Below, piece after piece: positions 48,001-60,339 of a stretch of 64,000 nucleotides of DNA. The translations under genes and the position numbers were made by a program. The notes under the pieces are model-generated. The model had not been told where the DNA came from, did no database searches, and worked only from the letters and a program-made list of their open reading frames with translations. This DNA is from Epiperipatus broadwayi (taxonomy: Eukaryota; Onychophora; Udeonychophora; Euonychophora; Peripatidae). Each line of letters starts with the position of its first letter. The stretch's first letter is position 1. The stretch spans positions 992,001-1,056,000 of the forward strand of contig JAQFVV010000186.1 in NCBI GenBank assembly GCA_028023455.1. The letters run 5' to 3'.

Positions 48001-48043
<43 letters not shown>
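47999..48043. repeat. (TG)n(TA)n microsatellite
   Basis: About five TG units followed by about seventeen TA units without interruption. Confidence 0.95.
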
Positions 48044-48045
<2 letters not shown>

Positions 48046-48634
48046 CTAGTGAAAAAGACTACATTGCAAAATGATTAAAATATGGAGAAAATGTTTTAAA
48101 AGCACTGCAAGTAAGGACTAAAATAATACAAGCAAAAAAGTACAAGTTTAAATTTTTTTTATTTAAATCATATTAAATATATACATAAATAAAAATATGC
48201 AAAAAACTATACTAAAATTAGCTACCATTAAAGTTTCTGCAGTGCTGTACATTACAATGTTCCAAATTAAGCTGTTGAAAAATAGACGTAAAAACGAACT
48301 TGTCAAAATGTTATAACACTTATTCATCAACTTTCTATTTTATATTTGTTGTACTGTATCTGAGTTACAGCCTATTTAAAATTTTTGTGGCAGTAAAGAA
48401 GTAATATCTCATTATTTGGCTGCATAATGTGGCATTTTGTAACACACTACAAAGATTGTTGGAAAATAACACTCCAGAAGTGTGATATTTCTCATATATA
48501 TATTGTACATACACATGTATATATAAGCTCACAGAAAAGTAGTTAATAGGTTGAGATAAGTAGATAATAGAGTACTATGGCTAAATGATAACACACACAT
48601 ATGCATGCACATACACACATATATAAATATCTAC

Positions 48635-48736
48635 CTTTAATTGCTGTGGATGATCAATTATTGTAATGGAGTAATTACAGGTTTTTGGTCCTTCTGTATT
48701 TGGTCTTTCATAATATATTAACTGTGATGGTTCATT
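48635..48736 (-). CDS. CYTH-domain protein, internal exon (most upstream seen)
   Basis: Encodes 34 residues: NEPSQLIYYERPNTEGPKTC then NYSITIIDHPQQLK. In CYTH proteins a strand with the pattern LIYYERP..EGPK is followed by S.Y.I..I..P..L leading into the next helix, exactly as here. The next exon continues with ETLGLALG. Acceptor TAATTATCACAG and donor GTAGAT flank it on the minus strand; the length is 102 bp, phase 0 at both ends. The residues that would precede it (the GRLKLR strand and N-terminal EXEXK) are not in this exon. Confidence 0.95.
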
Positions 48737-49587
48737 CTGTGATAATTATAAAAACTTAAAATTATTGCAAGCAAATAAAAATATTTACATAAACATTTAA
48801 AAAAAGATTAAGCTAACTATAAGCCCAAAGGATGTAAGTGTAGATAAGGTATTGTCATGAGGGTTGCATCAGATTTCATCATTGTGATCAGAGTTCTGAC
48901 AGACTAGACTGATCCACCTGCCCTGAATATTATTACTTCATTCTCCAAATATAGTCATATAGTATTCAAAATTGGAAGGCTAGCTAAGTTAGCAATGGTT
49001 TGTTAATCTGATAAAATCAACTCCATTTGGATATCTAAACTTTCAAAATAAAAATACATTATCTATTTCATATATAAGATCCTGTGTTAAATATTTAGTT
49101 ATTCATTGTATTCACAATATTTAGTTACAAGTCTTGGCATGGATATCAAAATTCGCTAAAAATAGCAAATTGTATAAAATATACATTTTAACATAGACAT
49201 ATAAAATACAAATGTTTTTCAACACACACACACACATGAATACATAAATGTTTATAATATATCCTTATTCAAAATTATACAATTAAAACATCAGCAGAAA
49301 TAATAAACACACACAAAAAAGAATTATAATGAGCAATTTTATAATTAAATAAAGTTTCTGTTTTCCATATATTTTTTTTCCTGTGTCTTCAATGTGTTAA
49401 ACTTTTTTTAAAGAATATGCAATGAAGAAAAGTTAATTATGTAACATTTTTTTGATATTTGCAATTTTTTAATATTTAACAACTGAATGTAATGTATGAC
49501 ATTCTACATTTTAGCTTTAATGATAGTTATTAAATGGTTGTAGATTGTAATCAAGAAAAAAAGTAGACTTGTGATATTTGCACATTA
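48737..49587. other. Intronic sequence upstream of the CYTH exon
   Basis: AT-rich with a short (ac)n run near 49224. No exon for the missing N-terminal part of the CYTH domain was seen here. Confidence 0.5.
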
Positions 49588-49601
49588 AAAAGCAGATTCT
49601 G

Positions 49602-49710
49602 GTCTTGCACTGGTGATCGAGAGGTCAGCGCGACTGTCTTGCACTTGCAGGCAGTTGCCCGGGTTGCGGGTTCGCATCCCGGCCGATGCTATGACAAATA
49701 AAAAAAAAAA
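49602..49710 (+). mobile_element. SINE-1, tRNA-like (copy 3)
   Basis: Contains tggtgatcgagaggtcagcg, gcaggcagttgcccgggttg, B box ggttcgcatcc (49669-49679), ccggccgatgctatgac and a 14-base A tail. Flanked by aaaagcagattctg (49588-49601) and aaaagcagaatctg (49711-49724), one mismatch. The long A tail and near-identical TSD suggest a fairly young insertion. Confidence 0.92.
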
Positions 49711-50329
49711 AAAAGCAGAATCTGAAAGTTTTTCACTATTATATGAGAAATGGACTTTTTTTTATAGTTTAGTTAATAAATATTTATTTTTTAAAACTAC
49801 ATATTAATATTTATCTTTTTAAATATGTTTAATTTTATAGTTACATTATATTGTTGTAAATTTATGTGACAAAATCATAGGTATTTTATATTGATAATAT
49901 TATTACTGTTTTTTTTGGGGAAGGGGGGTTTCCTTCCTCTTTGTGACTTGTGGATGTCTTTATGATCATGCTGCTATCCTCTTACTGCTTTCTTTGTGTC
50001 AACCCATTAAGTACTTGTTTTTGTTCTGATTTCTATAATTCACAAATTGTTCAAGTAAAAGTAGTACATTTTAGTAACAGCTTTGGTTAATAGATAGAAT
50101 CAATTTTCTAAAAAAAAACTGCATTTGTATGGCAGTAAAGACGAATATATACAGAAAGATAACAATTTCAATAGATATCATTATGAATAAAAAAAATTAA
50201 AAAGGTATGCAATTTTCCTTTTTTAAAAATTTAAATTGTAATATGAGATAAAAAACGTGATCAGAGAAAAAAAAAAACATTTTTTTTCTGGATAGCACTA
50301 TTACACCAATATCATAAAAAGATTGACTT

Positions 50330-52665
50330 TTCTCTTCTTGAAATCTTTATTGCATGTGTTAATAAAAGTTGTTAAAATGTTATTTGGAAATAATGATATT
50401 GATGCTGTAAACTCACATAGTCTGCTGATTTTTGCAAAATACATAGACTAACTAGCATAAATAATTTGGCTCAAAAATGACTACAGACAAATAAAATCCA
50501 TCCCCATTTGAAACAATGGCATTTAATAGATATTATAGTTAAGAATATGAATACAAAAAAAAGTACACATGGCATGAACACTTACAAGTGCAGATTAGTG
50601 AAGAGGTCATGGATTGGCATTATCCAAGAATGTGATAGTTGCATTAAAAATAAGTAGCTGCACATGCTACTGCTAATTTGGACTTCTAAGACTGTCATGT
50701 TATTGAGGGGTGGAATTGTCTTTAAGGGTTGTGAGGTGGATACAAATAAATCTATTCTTGGTTTCACTTAAAAAATCATGACTGATTTCTGATAGTCATA
50801 TTATTAATGACTTGATTAACAAATATGTGACATTTTGTGTCTGGCAGAATGAAATAAACTAAATATAGAACTGCAAAAAAATATAGGGCTACAAAAGTAG
50901 ACCTTCTGCAACTGACAAGAACATTTAAGATTATTGGTGGATTAAAACTGCAAAGGAGATACAAACATTCATTATGTGGTTACTTTAGATCTTTTTTTGA
51001 TGCACTGATAACAACTTGAAGCAGAACAATAATTATATAATTCTAGTCAATCCAGCAATAGTTTTCTTATGTGATGACGTTATTATGAGAAAACCTCATG
51101 AGGTTCTTTCTTATGTGATGACATTATTATGAGAAAATCTCATGAAGTTATGCTGTTTGATCATAAACATATTTCTCCTGCTCCAACTTAAAATTTAAAC
51201 AGAATAGACAAGATTGCAGATAATTATCTTGGAAAATTATTATCCACTACATCAAAAATATTTTTAAGGTGAATAAATTACTGCAAGTCATAGATCAATA
51301 AACACTTGAGCCTCAAGATGTTTTAAAGAATAAAGAAGCAATATAGACATGGTTTTTACTGACAAGAAAATGCAAGAGAAATATATCAGGCACAAAGGAG
51401 AGATTGATATATTACTATTACTGATTTTGTTGAAGAGTTTGACTCAATTAATCAAACAGATATAGGACATTGTTGAAATTTAGTTGGTTGTTCACCAAAA
51501 TTTATTCTTATTAAACAACTTCTACATAATGGAATGACAAAGAGCATTATTATTACAAGGAGCAAATCTGAATCATTTGGAATGAAAACTGGTGATAAAC
51601 AAAAAGACGTACATGCTCAAAAATTCTCTTCAACTTTTATGACAGTGGAATTGTTTATAAGTGATTTAACGAAAGAGGGACCAAAATAAGATACAAGTTT
51701 ATGGTAAAATTTTAAATCTGAAATTGATTAAAAGCAAAAATAAAAACTTCATTTTCATTAGAATCTGGATTTGTAGTATGCTGATGATTATCCTACTTTT
51801 TTCAATTGAAAGGACCATTTATAGAATGTACTAAATGCTCTAGTTGCAACTTAAAAAAACTTTGATCCAATATTTAATGTTCAAATAAATCAAATTTTTT
51901 ATTACCTTGTGATGGAAGAAAAAGTTTTTAGCAATATTTACCATTAATGGTTATCACCTTAAAAAATGTAAACCAATTTAATATATATAGAAAGATGGAC
52001 TTAGATGTTGATGTATAATACAGACTTCCACTGGAAGCTGTTACTTTTAACAAGTTAGAAAATAGAGTATTTCATCACAAGGGCTTCAACTAAATTAGCT
52101 ATATATAAAACTGATTACTTTACCTAATTTATCATATGGAAGTGAGACTATTGATACAATATAAAGCCATTAGAAAATTTCAGAAAATTCTAAAAATACT
52201 ATGGCAAGATCCTAAAATCAATGTTCTTCAAATTGCTGAATATGATTCTATAAACTCCACTATTATAAAATCACATCAGTGGATTGAATGTGCAAATTGA
52301 ATAAATAATGCTGAACTTTCTAAAAGGGTTTTTAATGAGGAATACGAGCATGGTTTTCATAGAAGTAGAATCTGATATAAGAATTATCTCAAATATATTC
52401 ACTTTGTGTGATGTTTTATTTCCTTTAGGAAGGTATGACAGAAGATAAAATGCACTGAAGAGCTGCAATTAAAGGATAGCATTAAATAATATCAAACAGA
52501 ATAATAGAACATGTTTTTTTAGACAGATATCTTTGTGGTTACAGTTTGATTTGTAGTCATTACAATACCCATCTCTAGTACCAGATTATTTATTTGTTTT
52601 GACTTTCATCATGGAGTTGAAAGGCCATGTGTTTTGTGAGTAGATACTACTGCTACTGATGATGA
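50330..52665 (+). pseudogene. RTE-B retrotransposon remnant (copy 3)
   Basis: Endonuclease traces GNNDIDAVNSHSLLIFAK (50390-50440) and HGMNTYKCRLVKRSW (50570-50615) correspond to copy 2. RT traces follow: SINQTDIGHC and ILIKQLLHNGMTKS (51440-51550), SFGMKTGDKQKD (block B, about 51570) and a remnant after it. The 3' UTR ends tactgctactgatgatgatg (about 52650), a trinucleotide tail like that of other RTE elements. Frames are broken throughout. A 44-bp tandem duplication (51065-51150, tcttatgtgatgac...) lies in the linker. Confidence 0.75.
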
Positions 52666-54835
52666 TGATTAGAAAATTAGGAAGTTATTCACATAAATCC
52701 TGAAGGCGCATGGGATTTGCATAAATTATAGAAGTAAAATCAAAATGCTTTAGATTTACCTATATATTTAAAAATTAGATCTAAGATAAGAGCCGTTTTT
52801 AAAGTCGTTAATCTTGTGTTTAGATTTATAGAGATCCCTACTGTCACATTTTAGGCACATAGTCTTAAGATTATATAGCCTTAATATATATTACTTAAAA
52901 GTAAAAGAAATATTTTTTTTTAATTAGTCAATCATTTAAAGTAAATCTAAAAGAAACAGAAATTTCATACATTTGAGTATGTTCATATAATCATTTTTTT
53001 TTTTAAAATTAATCAAATCATTTAAAAATAAATCATTTGTTTATATTTAAACTACATTCAGTGTCTGTTCCTTCTTATTTAAGTCTTGTTTTATTTCTAG
53101 TGTGTACTTAAATAGCTTGCTTACATTCCTGTGAGTTCTTACACTTTAGGCTGGGAAATATATAGATATGTAGAATCTTATAAAGGAAAGATTATTACTT
53201 CATTATATATATATATATAATTTCATAAAGGCAAGTGGCTCTTCAGAAATCTATTTGACATATTCTCATTATAATTAAAACTACTTAATAACGTAAGTTT
53301 GACCCTCTTACAGATGTTTGTAAATTGATGATGATTAGAAAATGCAATGCATCTATTTTTAATAATTTTTTCATAAGATCTTCACAAAATGGGAATATAT
53401 GTCTTGATCATCATTATAATTATTACAACTGAGTTCAGAATCTATTCTATGTTTAATAAAATATTTAATAATTTGTATCAGTACAAAAGTAATAAGCAAC
53501 ATAGCATATGTATATCCATTTCACTGTATTCCATTATAGAAAATGTTAATCACCAGGTGACAATTAAACATAAAATGTATATCTATCCGTTTGGCCAATC
53601 ATTTTTTCTTCAGTTGCAATATCTATATTAAGAGATCTGACTGAATACAAATCAGAAATACTGTAAATTAATTTGACTATCAATACATTTTCTTTCAGTT
53701 TAATGTTTAATCATTACATATATTTCTTCATAATGATATATAACAATTCATGGGGTAATCTAATGTGGCCTAAAATGATTTTTACCAATTGTAAAATATT
53801 CAACTGTTACCTTAAAAGATTTAATACCATAATGTATGTATATTTGACTGTAACTGTATTCATGCTACAAAGACAGTCTCTATACAATCACAATATTTAA
53901 AAAGGAAATCAAACTGTCATTTTTGGTAGAAAGTATCATTTTTGATGGAAAGATTCAGATATTTACACCTTTAATTTACATGATTGTGATTTATTTCAAG
54001 AAATATATATATAGTCATAGAGTTCACAGCTTACAAGATTATGTAGGTCAAATCAGGAATTCTGGGAATTACTTCTATTCACTTTATACTTATATGTATG
54101 TGTAAATAATATTTTGTTTAAATCGCATGTTGTTATTAAATTATATGTATGTGTGTAAACAGAAAGTTCATATTTAAACCATAATCAATTAATTCTGAAA
54201 TATATATATACGGTATATAACAACTAAATTTGAGATCAACAAGAGGCAAATTCCAATGTTAAGGTTTAAACAATATTAAATATCTAGTTTTTATATATCT
54301 ATATGTTCGGTGAAATTTTTTTTCAATCAAGAGCAGTTAAAAATGTACAATAAAAATTATTAAGAACGTTCAATATATATATAAATAAAATTAACAATAT
54401 GTTGACAACCTGTAAAAAATGTCATATTATTTGACAAGTAATTGTATAGAAAAAACACCCAGTAAGAGTCATATCTAAATAATCATTAAATTAAAATTAA
54501 GGCATAAAACACACAAAAATAAGATTTAAATTACGTTAATATTTAACACAGTTTAAATTCCTTGATATTTCATAAAAAATAAATTAAATTACTCGAAAAA
54601 TTTAGACATAAATGCTGTTACTAAAGTCCATATGGACTTGATTAAAATAACATTTAGTGAAAACTGAAATGTTTAACTAGATTACACATCAAGTATAATT
54701 TCTGAAGTCTAAATATAATAATTTAAGAAGTACATAAAAATAATTTATAAAAAATCCATTACACATTCTACAGAATATTTCAAGAAAAGAATACAGATAA
54801 AAAAGGATTTAATATATCCTTTGATCATTATATGT
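52666..54835. other. Non-coding stretch, no gene recognised
   Basis: AT-rich. Plus-strand frames of 60-80 codons at 53389-54105 are Ile, Tyr and Phe-rich with no motif. Short (TA)n near 53204 and 54203. Confidence 0.5.
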
Positions 54836-55372
54836 GATTATTTAACATTGATGTCAGTTGCTTGAGATGGAATGGAGAATAAATAGACTGAAAATTCCGA
54901 GTTCAAATCCCTCTAATTATATATATATACACACACAGTTATAAGCAAATTACATATTGCCTTAGAATTACATATTGTTTGGGAAATAGATTACATCTTA
55001 GCATAAGTTCAGTCCATCCTATTCCTATTAATATATATGGAAACATAATGGTCCAATAATATGAGGGATTAGATTGAAGTAATGACTAGATGAGTATGAC
55101 TATAATATCAAATCCAATAAGGGCTTGGAGAGTTCCAGCATCAGTTTTTCAATAAAATGGATGGTGAACAGTTAGTAGAGTGAGAGGATTGAAACCCGTC
55201 CATTAAAGTTTAAGGAATTGCCATCTTAATATAAAACTAGCACTGGTTGCATATATGTTTGAAAGATTGTTATCTGGCCCAACTGATGAATGCCAGTTGT
55301 TTGAGATGAAGTGGAGAATGAATACATTGAAAAATCTTGAGTTTAAATCCATCTAATTACTTATAGTTAAAT
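54836..55372 (+). mobile_element. Repeat X, repeat-spacer-repeat unit (locus 3), diverged
   Basis: First partial repeat with gagttcaaatccctctaatt (about 54899). Spacer 54990-55230 matching that of locus 2 (ccgtccattaaagttta, ttgccatcttaatataaaac). Second partial repeat with gagtttaaatccatctaatt (about 55339). The middle part of each repeat is deleted compared with locus 2. Confidence 0.65.
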
Positions 55373-55869
55373 TTTTTTTAATCACTTAAAATGATGGTGA
55401 GATTATGTAGAAATTTCAAAAATATAAATTTGAAATTCATAAAAAGAATTAATAAAACCATGTATGACTTTATATTCTCGAAAAAGAAAAAAAAATGTAA
55501 GTAGATTCGTATCACTGCTTCATAATTAATTTTGATATTATTATAGATTGAAATTATCATTGATAATTAATAAACATTGTTTTTTAAGGTCAGATCTGCC
55601 TGCTATCATTACTTAATACACAGACATTTTAAACAAGTTTTGTTTATTAATTTTTTCCATAGAAATTATTTATAAAATAGAAAATAGTTTACTCCCTTTC
55701 TTTAGGAAGGTTGAGAGGTACTGCATTCTACAGAAATAAAAACAGAATCATGAAAAATTTCCATAAGAAATGGAAGACACAAAAAGGTAGAGATATAATA
55801 GATTTTTGAAATATAAATAAGAACTTTTTCTCTGATAAAGCATTTCCAATGTAATACCTCTAATTCTAC

Positions 55870-55961
55870 TTTTTTTTTCCATCTGCCGGGAGGCGAACCC
55901 ACAACCGTCTGCAACCAACTACCCACTACTTGTTTGCAAGGCAGCTGTGCTAACCTCTCGG
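55870..55961 (-). mobile_element. SINE-1 (copy 4, minus)
   Basis: Minus strand reads cgagaggttagcacagctgc, cttgcaaacaagtag, then tgcagacggttgtgggttcg (B box ggttcgcctcc) and ccggcagatgg with an A tail. Flanked by ctaattctac at 55860-55869 and 55962-55971. This copy shares with the 62.5-kb copy an extra segment between the anticodon arm and the B box (ttgcagacggttg type), so it belongs to a subfamily different from copies 1-3. Confidence 0.88.
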
Positions 55962-55971
55962 CTAATTCTAC

Positions 55972-56519
55972 ATTTGTTGACAAAAATCATATGACTTCCT
56001 CTTCTAAGAGCAAATTTTTTCATCTTATTTCAGAGTCATCTACTGGATAAGCTTCAGTACTCAATGAACACTAGATGGTGGTGTTTGCAAATCCAGATTC
56101 TCAGATTTTCCAGGAATCAAAATTACAAACCAATTGTTGTGCAAAAAATAAAAACAAAACTTTTAGGCAAAACGAACATCATGTCAACAAGATATTTATG
56201 ATCACGAACAAAATAATAATTGAAAAATGTAAAAACTCATATAAATAAATTATTCAGATAAGATTGATTAAAGATGGCGTTTATAATTTGGAGAAATTAT
56301 AAAAAAAAATAATATTGAAAGCATTATTTCTTTAAAAAATATATTTGTTTTAAAATAAATTTATTAAACTAGTAACATAGTTAATATACAGTTAAACTTT
56401 ATAAAATAAAATAAAAATTACATAGCATTCAGAATAAAATTTGAATAGGTCAATGCAGAGAAAAAGATATCTTAATGAGACTAAGAGGGAAATGAAACTT
56501 TCACCCAAGTATCATCATG
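55972..56519. other. Non-coding stretch, nothing recognised
   Basis: AT-rich spacer between the SINE and the L1-like LINE. No open frame or repeat seen. Confidence 0.5.
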
Positions 56520-58570
56520 TAGACTCAAAGAGTCTCACTGCTTGACTTGGTCAAGGAGCTTGATAGACAGTTAGAGCTGAATCCTGAGAATGACCAAAGA
56601 TGAGCCTGCAACGTGTCAACCATAAAGAAAATGTTATAAAGATAGATAATCTTGTTGCTGCAAAAGATCCCTTCCTGAGAGTATTAGAAACAGAAAGAGA
56701 ATCCCTAAGATCCAGAGAGACATTCACAACAATAAAGTCCCTAATTGACTTAAGAGCAGGACAAATATAGAAAATATGGTGTATTGTCTCATCATACAAT
56801 ATACACAACTGACACTGAGATGAAATCCTAATGAAGCTTCTGCTGGTCACTAAAAAATAACTTGTTGGGAGAGCATTTACATTCTGTTTAAGCACAAAGT
56901 CAACATGCCTTGCTTCAATGAAAAGAAGTTTCATTTTACGCAAGAGAACTTTGTTTGAAACACCTAATGAAATCAAAAGAGGAGTATAAAGTGGAAATTT
57001 TAATTTCTAAACATTCCAGAATGTTAATTTCCCATCAAGAGGAATTTGAACCGAGGGTATTGACTTAATAACTGACTTCCATAAATCAGCAATCCAATAA
57101 CTTGAAAATGGAGGTCACGTATCTGTAGGATCAATAACCAAAGGAAGAGATAACTGAGCAAGCTTATGACAAGTTACATGAAGAAAAGATATAGATCTCT
57201 GGAGATATAGAGTTGAGACTGAGTGCAAACCTCGACCATTTAAAAGCTTTGGCATTTGAATTTTAGCAATACTGATGGCTACCACCTTGCTTTTCCAAAA
57301 TAATTTTGAACAAAGCGAATTTATAGCCTTCTCAAAATGCTTCATTGGCCTAATAATTGGTAAATAATAACTAAGCCTTGAATAGACCAAAGAGTTCAAG
57401 AGTGTAACCTTACCCATAAGTAAAATGTTTATATTGATAAGCGATGCAACTATTCTCTTTGTTTTATCAAGAATAATATTTTGAATCTGCCTTGTAATTA
57501 CCGAATGAGATAAAACAATTGGAAAGCCAAGGAAAGACTGAGGCTTGGCTGTGAAAGTTGAAATAATTGACAAACCAGATTTAATCTTCCACATTGCAGA
57601 TTTCGTAACATTAATATAAAGATTAAAAGTATTAGAAAAAGAGTCCAATATTTGCAACAAAGCCGGAAGAAAAAATTTATCAGGAAGAAAGACAGAGATG
57701 TCATCAACATAATAAATATAATGAATAGTCTGTTTAAGAGCAGGAACATAGATACCAGGCAGTTTAGATTCTATCTGTAAAAGTAACGGATTTAAATATG
57801 TAATAAACCATAATGTGGCAAGAGGATATCCTTGTGGCACTGAGAGATGTGGACGAAAACCATCTGCAAGTTTACCATCGAATGAAATAAAGATAAACCT
57901 GTTAAGTAGAAGATTGGCTATAATACGGACATATGGAGTAGGAACCTGATAATCCTGAAGAGTCTAAAACAAAACAGAAGGCAGAACCCAATCAAAGGCC
58001 GATATGAAGTTCAGCTGAATGACCACAGGTTTTGATTTATTATGACACCTAATATACTCAATAAGAAGGAAAAGCTGAACAGCTTCAGTTGTTGAATGAC
58101 CCATAAATGAATATAAATATTATTCTGTATATGATCTTTAACAATAGATTCAATAGTCTTTATTAAAAGAAGTGTCATAGACGAATATTAGATAATGGAG
58201 AAGGAGTTAATTTCTTCTTAAGAAAAGGGACCATCACCACTGGATAGAGATCAGGAATATTCACAAAATCTTTAGCTAGAATATCAACCATATTATGAAC
58301 TATTGGAGCTGTAAAGAATGAAAGATGAAGAAGGACAAACCTGGGAATACCATGAATCCCAGGATGTATATTGTCTGGAAAAGAATTTAATTTTTGAATA
58401 ATCATAGTTTCAGTTATATCATGACTAGAATTAAGCTCAGATTCATTCCAGATGTCACCAATTCTAAAAGGCAACATTTGAAGCTTATTTTTTAAATGAT
58501 TACATAGTTCAAGCAAGATAATAGGGCCAGAACATACTTTATTTCCTGTGGCAATCATTAATGGAGTAGG
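56520..58570 (-). pseudogene. L1/Tx1-like LINE, reverse transcriptase and zinc-binding end
   Basis: Minus strand, three main frames. Frame 58558-58175: ITETMIIQKLNSFPDNIHPG then FLKKKLTPSPLSNIRL (start of RT). The gap holds VIQLNFISAFDWVLP (RT block A, about 58010). Frame 57840-57115 (241 codons): PQGYPLATLWFITYLNPLLL (block B), HYIYYVDDISVFLP (catalytic YVDD, about 57700), MGKVTLLNSLVYSRLSYYLP and LFWKSK with NGRGLHS. Frame 56976-56551: CQLCILYDETIHHIFYIC, the C..C...H....C zinc-binding block downstream of RT. The order and the GKV.L.NSL.YSRL..Y motif point to the L1 group. Frameshifted, and it lacks endonuclease and ORF1. Confidence 0.82.
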
Positions 58571-60339
58571 TCTAGAATAAGCACCTAAAGCCCACCTAAT
58601 ATAACTTCACATCCAGTTATGACGATTTTGAAGAAAAATATATTTATAGTTTAAAATGATAGAAATAATATAAAAGCAGACAAAATTAACTATCTATATT
58701 CCTTTTTAATAAAGTTCTATTAACCTCTGAAATATGTTTAAAATTGAGAAAATTCAAGATTTTTATTTTTACGAGTTGTTACTGCATCCTAATTTGCAAG
58801 ATATATAAGATAGACCAACAATAACTGGATTTTTGTAATAAAAAACTATGTATTTATTTTTAGGTGCTGCAAATTGAATGCTTTTCATAGTACAGTCTAT
58901 ACAATGCAATGAACCAGTCTAAATGTGTTTGTCATTCTTCAATTTAGTCTGGAACCACATAAAAATTGATGCCTTTTAATGTCTCTGTCATTTTTGCCGT
59001 CACCATTTTTCGCAACAAAAAAAAAAGAATTGATCATTCAAGAGAATAAAAAAAGTCAGAATGACATCAGTAAATATCGCTGAGAGATAAGCTGGGTCAT
59101 GCTGAATTCAATTAAAAATTGTTTTACACTCAAGATTTTGAACGCTAGTACTGTGATGATAAAGCATGCTTTTCTCACTTTGCCACAAAACAGAATGTTT
59201 AAGTTTTACCATATCGTACAAAAATTTCAGAATTCGAAAGTTTTAAATGCTTGACCATTACAAATGAATTTTGAGTATATGATGCTATTTGCATCCCCCC
59301 CCCCCAAAAAAAAAAATCAGCATCATGTTAACATTGGACTTCACTCGCCATGCTTTTTTGGGACGTGGTGGATTGGACACTTTCATTAAACCACTCATAA
59401 ACTTGTATTTTTCCCAGAACAACTTGCATGTAGAGTATTTCATTACAACTGTTTCCTTTGCAATTTTTCTTAGAAGAAAACAGAATTTCATATTATTCCA
59501 ACTTTTCAGTCATTACAAAATTCAACAAATACACAAATTGCACTTTACAAAAAAAAGTCCTTTATGGCACTATGATTTCACAGTGATATCATTCAGCACA
59601 TTGATGTAGAATAATCCCAGAAAGAGGTGTGACTACCAGAGGTCCCCCTTGTAGAAGCATAATATAAGCAATGAAGATAATTCAAAGTGAATTGTAGCAC
59701 ATGTTAATTCAAAACTTTAGTTATAAAAAAATTGAAATACACAATTTTTACAAGATATCAATAATATTTTTCTACTATAGATTCTAAATGAGTACTCAAT
59801 TTAAGTTTGCAAAAATGTTTATAGTTTTAAATTGAATTAACTCATTTGTAAGCCTATTATAATTGAAAATACTGAACAGAAGCCCTTAGAGGACAAGAAT
59901 GTATGAAAAAAACTTTCTTAGTGTTGGCAATCTGATGCTAATATTATTTAATAAAAAATTTTAAATTATTTCCTATTTTTTATCATGAGTTTTGGCGATT
60001 TGATGCTAAGATTATTTATCAGAATTTTTTTTTAAACAATTCAATTTTTTTTTATCAATTCCAGATTATTAAATTTTTATAATTTTGAATTAAATTTAAA
60101 ACATTTTTTCCTTCTTATAATTAAATTTTTTAAAGTTAAAAACAACTCAATTATTTCTAAGCATACAACCATTAAAAGTATTGTACAGAGCTCTCTAGTT
60201 ATTACTATTATAAATTAATAATTTAGTAGCTCTATATGTGATGTGATGCACTGTGGCTTCTCCTTTATTGAAGTCATGAATCTTTCAGCCCAAATACCCA
60301 GAGAAACATGTTAACCACCTTACCTTCACCTTCCATTGT
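58571..60339. other. Non-coding stretch, no gene recognised
   Basis: A C10/A10 homopolymer junction lies at 59295-59316. Frames of 68 and 106 codons on opposite strands at 59285-59609 overlap each other and have no motif. No repeat shared with the rest of the window was seen. Confidence 0.45.

Larger units (their letters stand above)
19313..48736 (-). other. Partial CYTH-domain gene locus (3' end)
   Basis: Three exons, two complete introns and the 3' UTR of one minus-strand gene. The exons join in phase 0 without a stop: 48635-48736, 31137-31262, 19597-19725. The introns are 11,411 bp (19726-31136) and 17,372 bp (31263-48634), with GT donors and AG acceptors. The product is a triphosphate tunnel metalloenzyme-superfamily protein, and the N-terminal EXEXK-bearing exon(s) must lie upstream of 48736. 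I searched 48.7-64 kb by eye for a GRLKLR-type exon and found none, so the 5' part is probably outside the window or too diverged to see. Confidence 0.85.

Noticed and set aside
57498-57749. 83-codon minus frame overlapping the L1-like RT
   Set aside because: Alternate frame of the 241-codon RT segment that contains the YVDD box.
59285-59609. Overlapping frames on both strands near the C10/A10 tract
   Set aside because: No motif, they overlap each other, and one begins inside a homopolymer.
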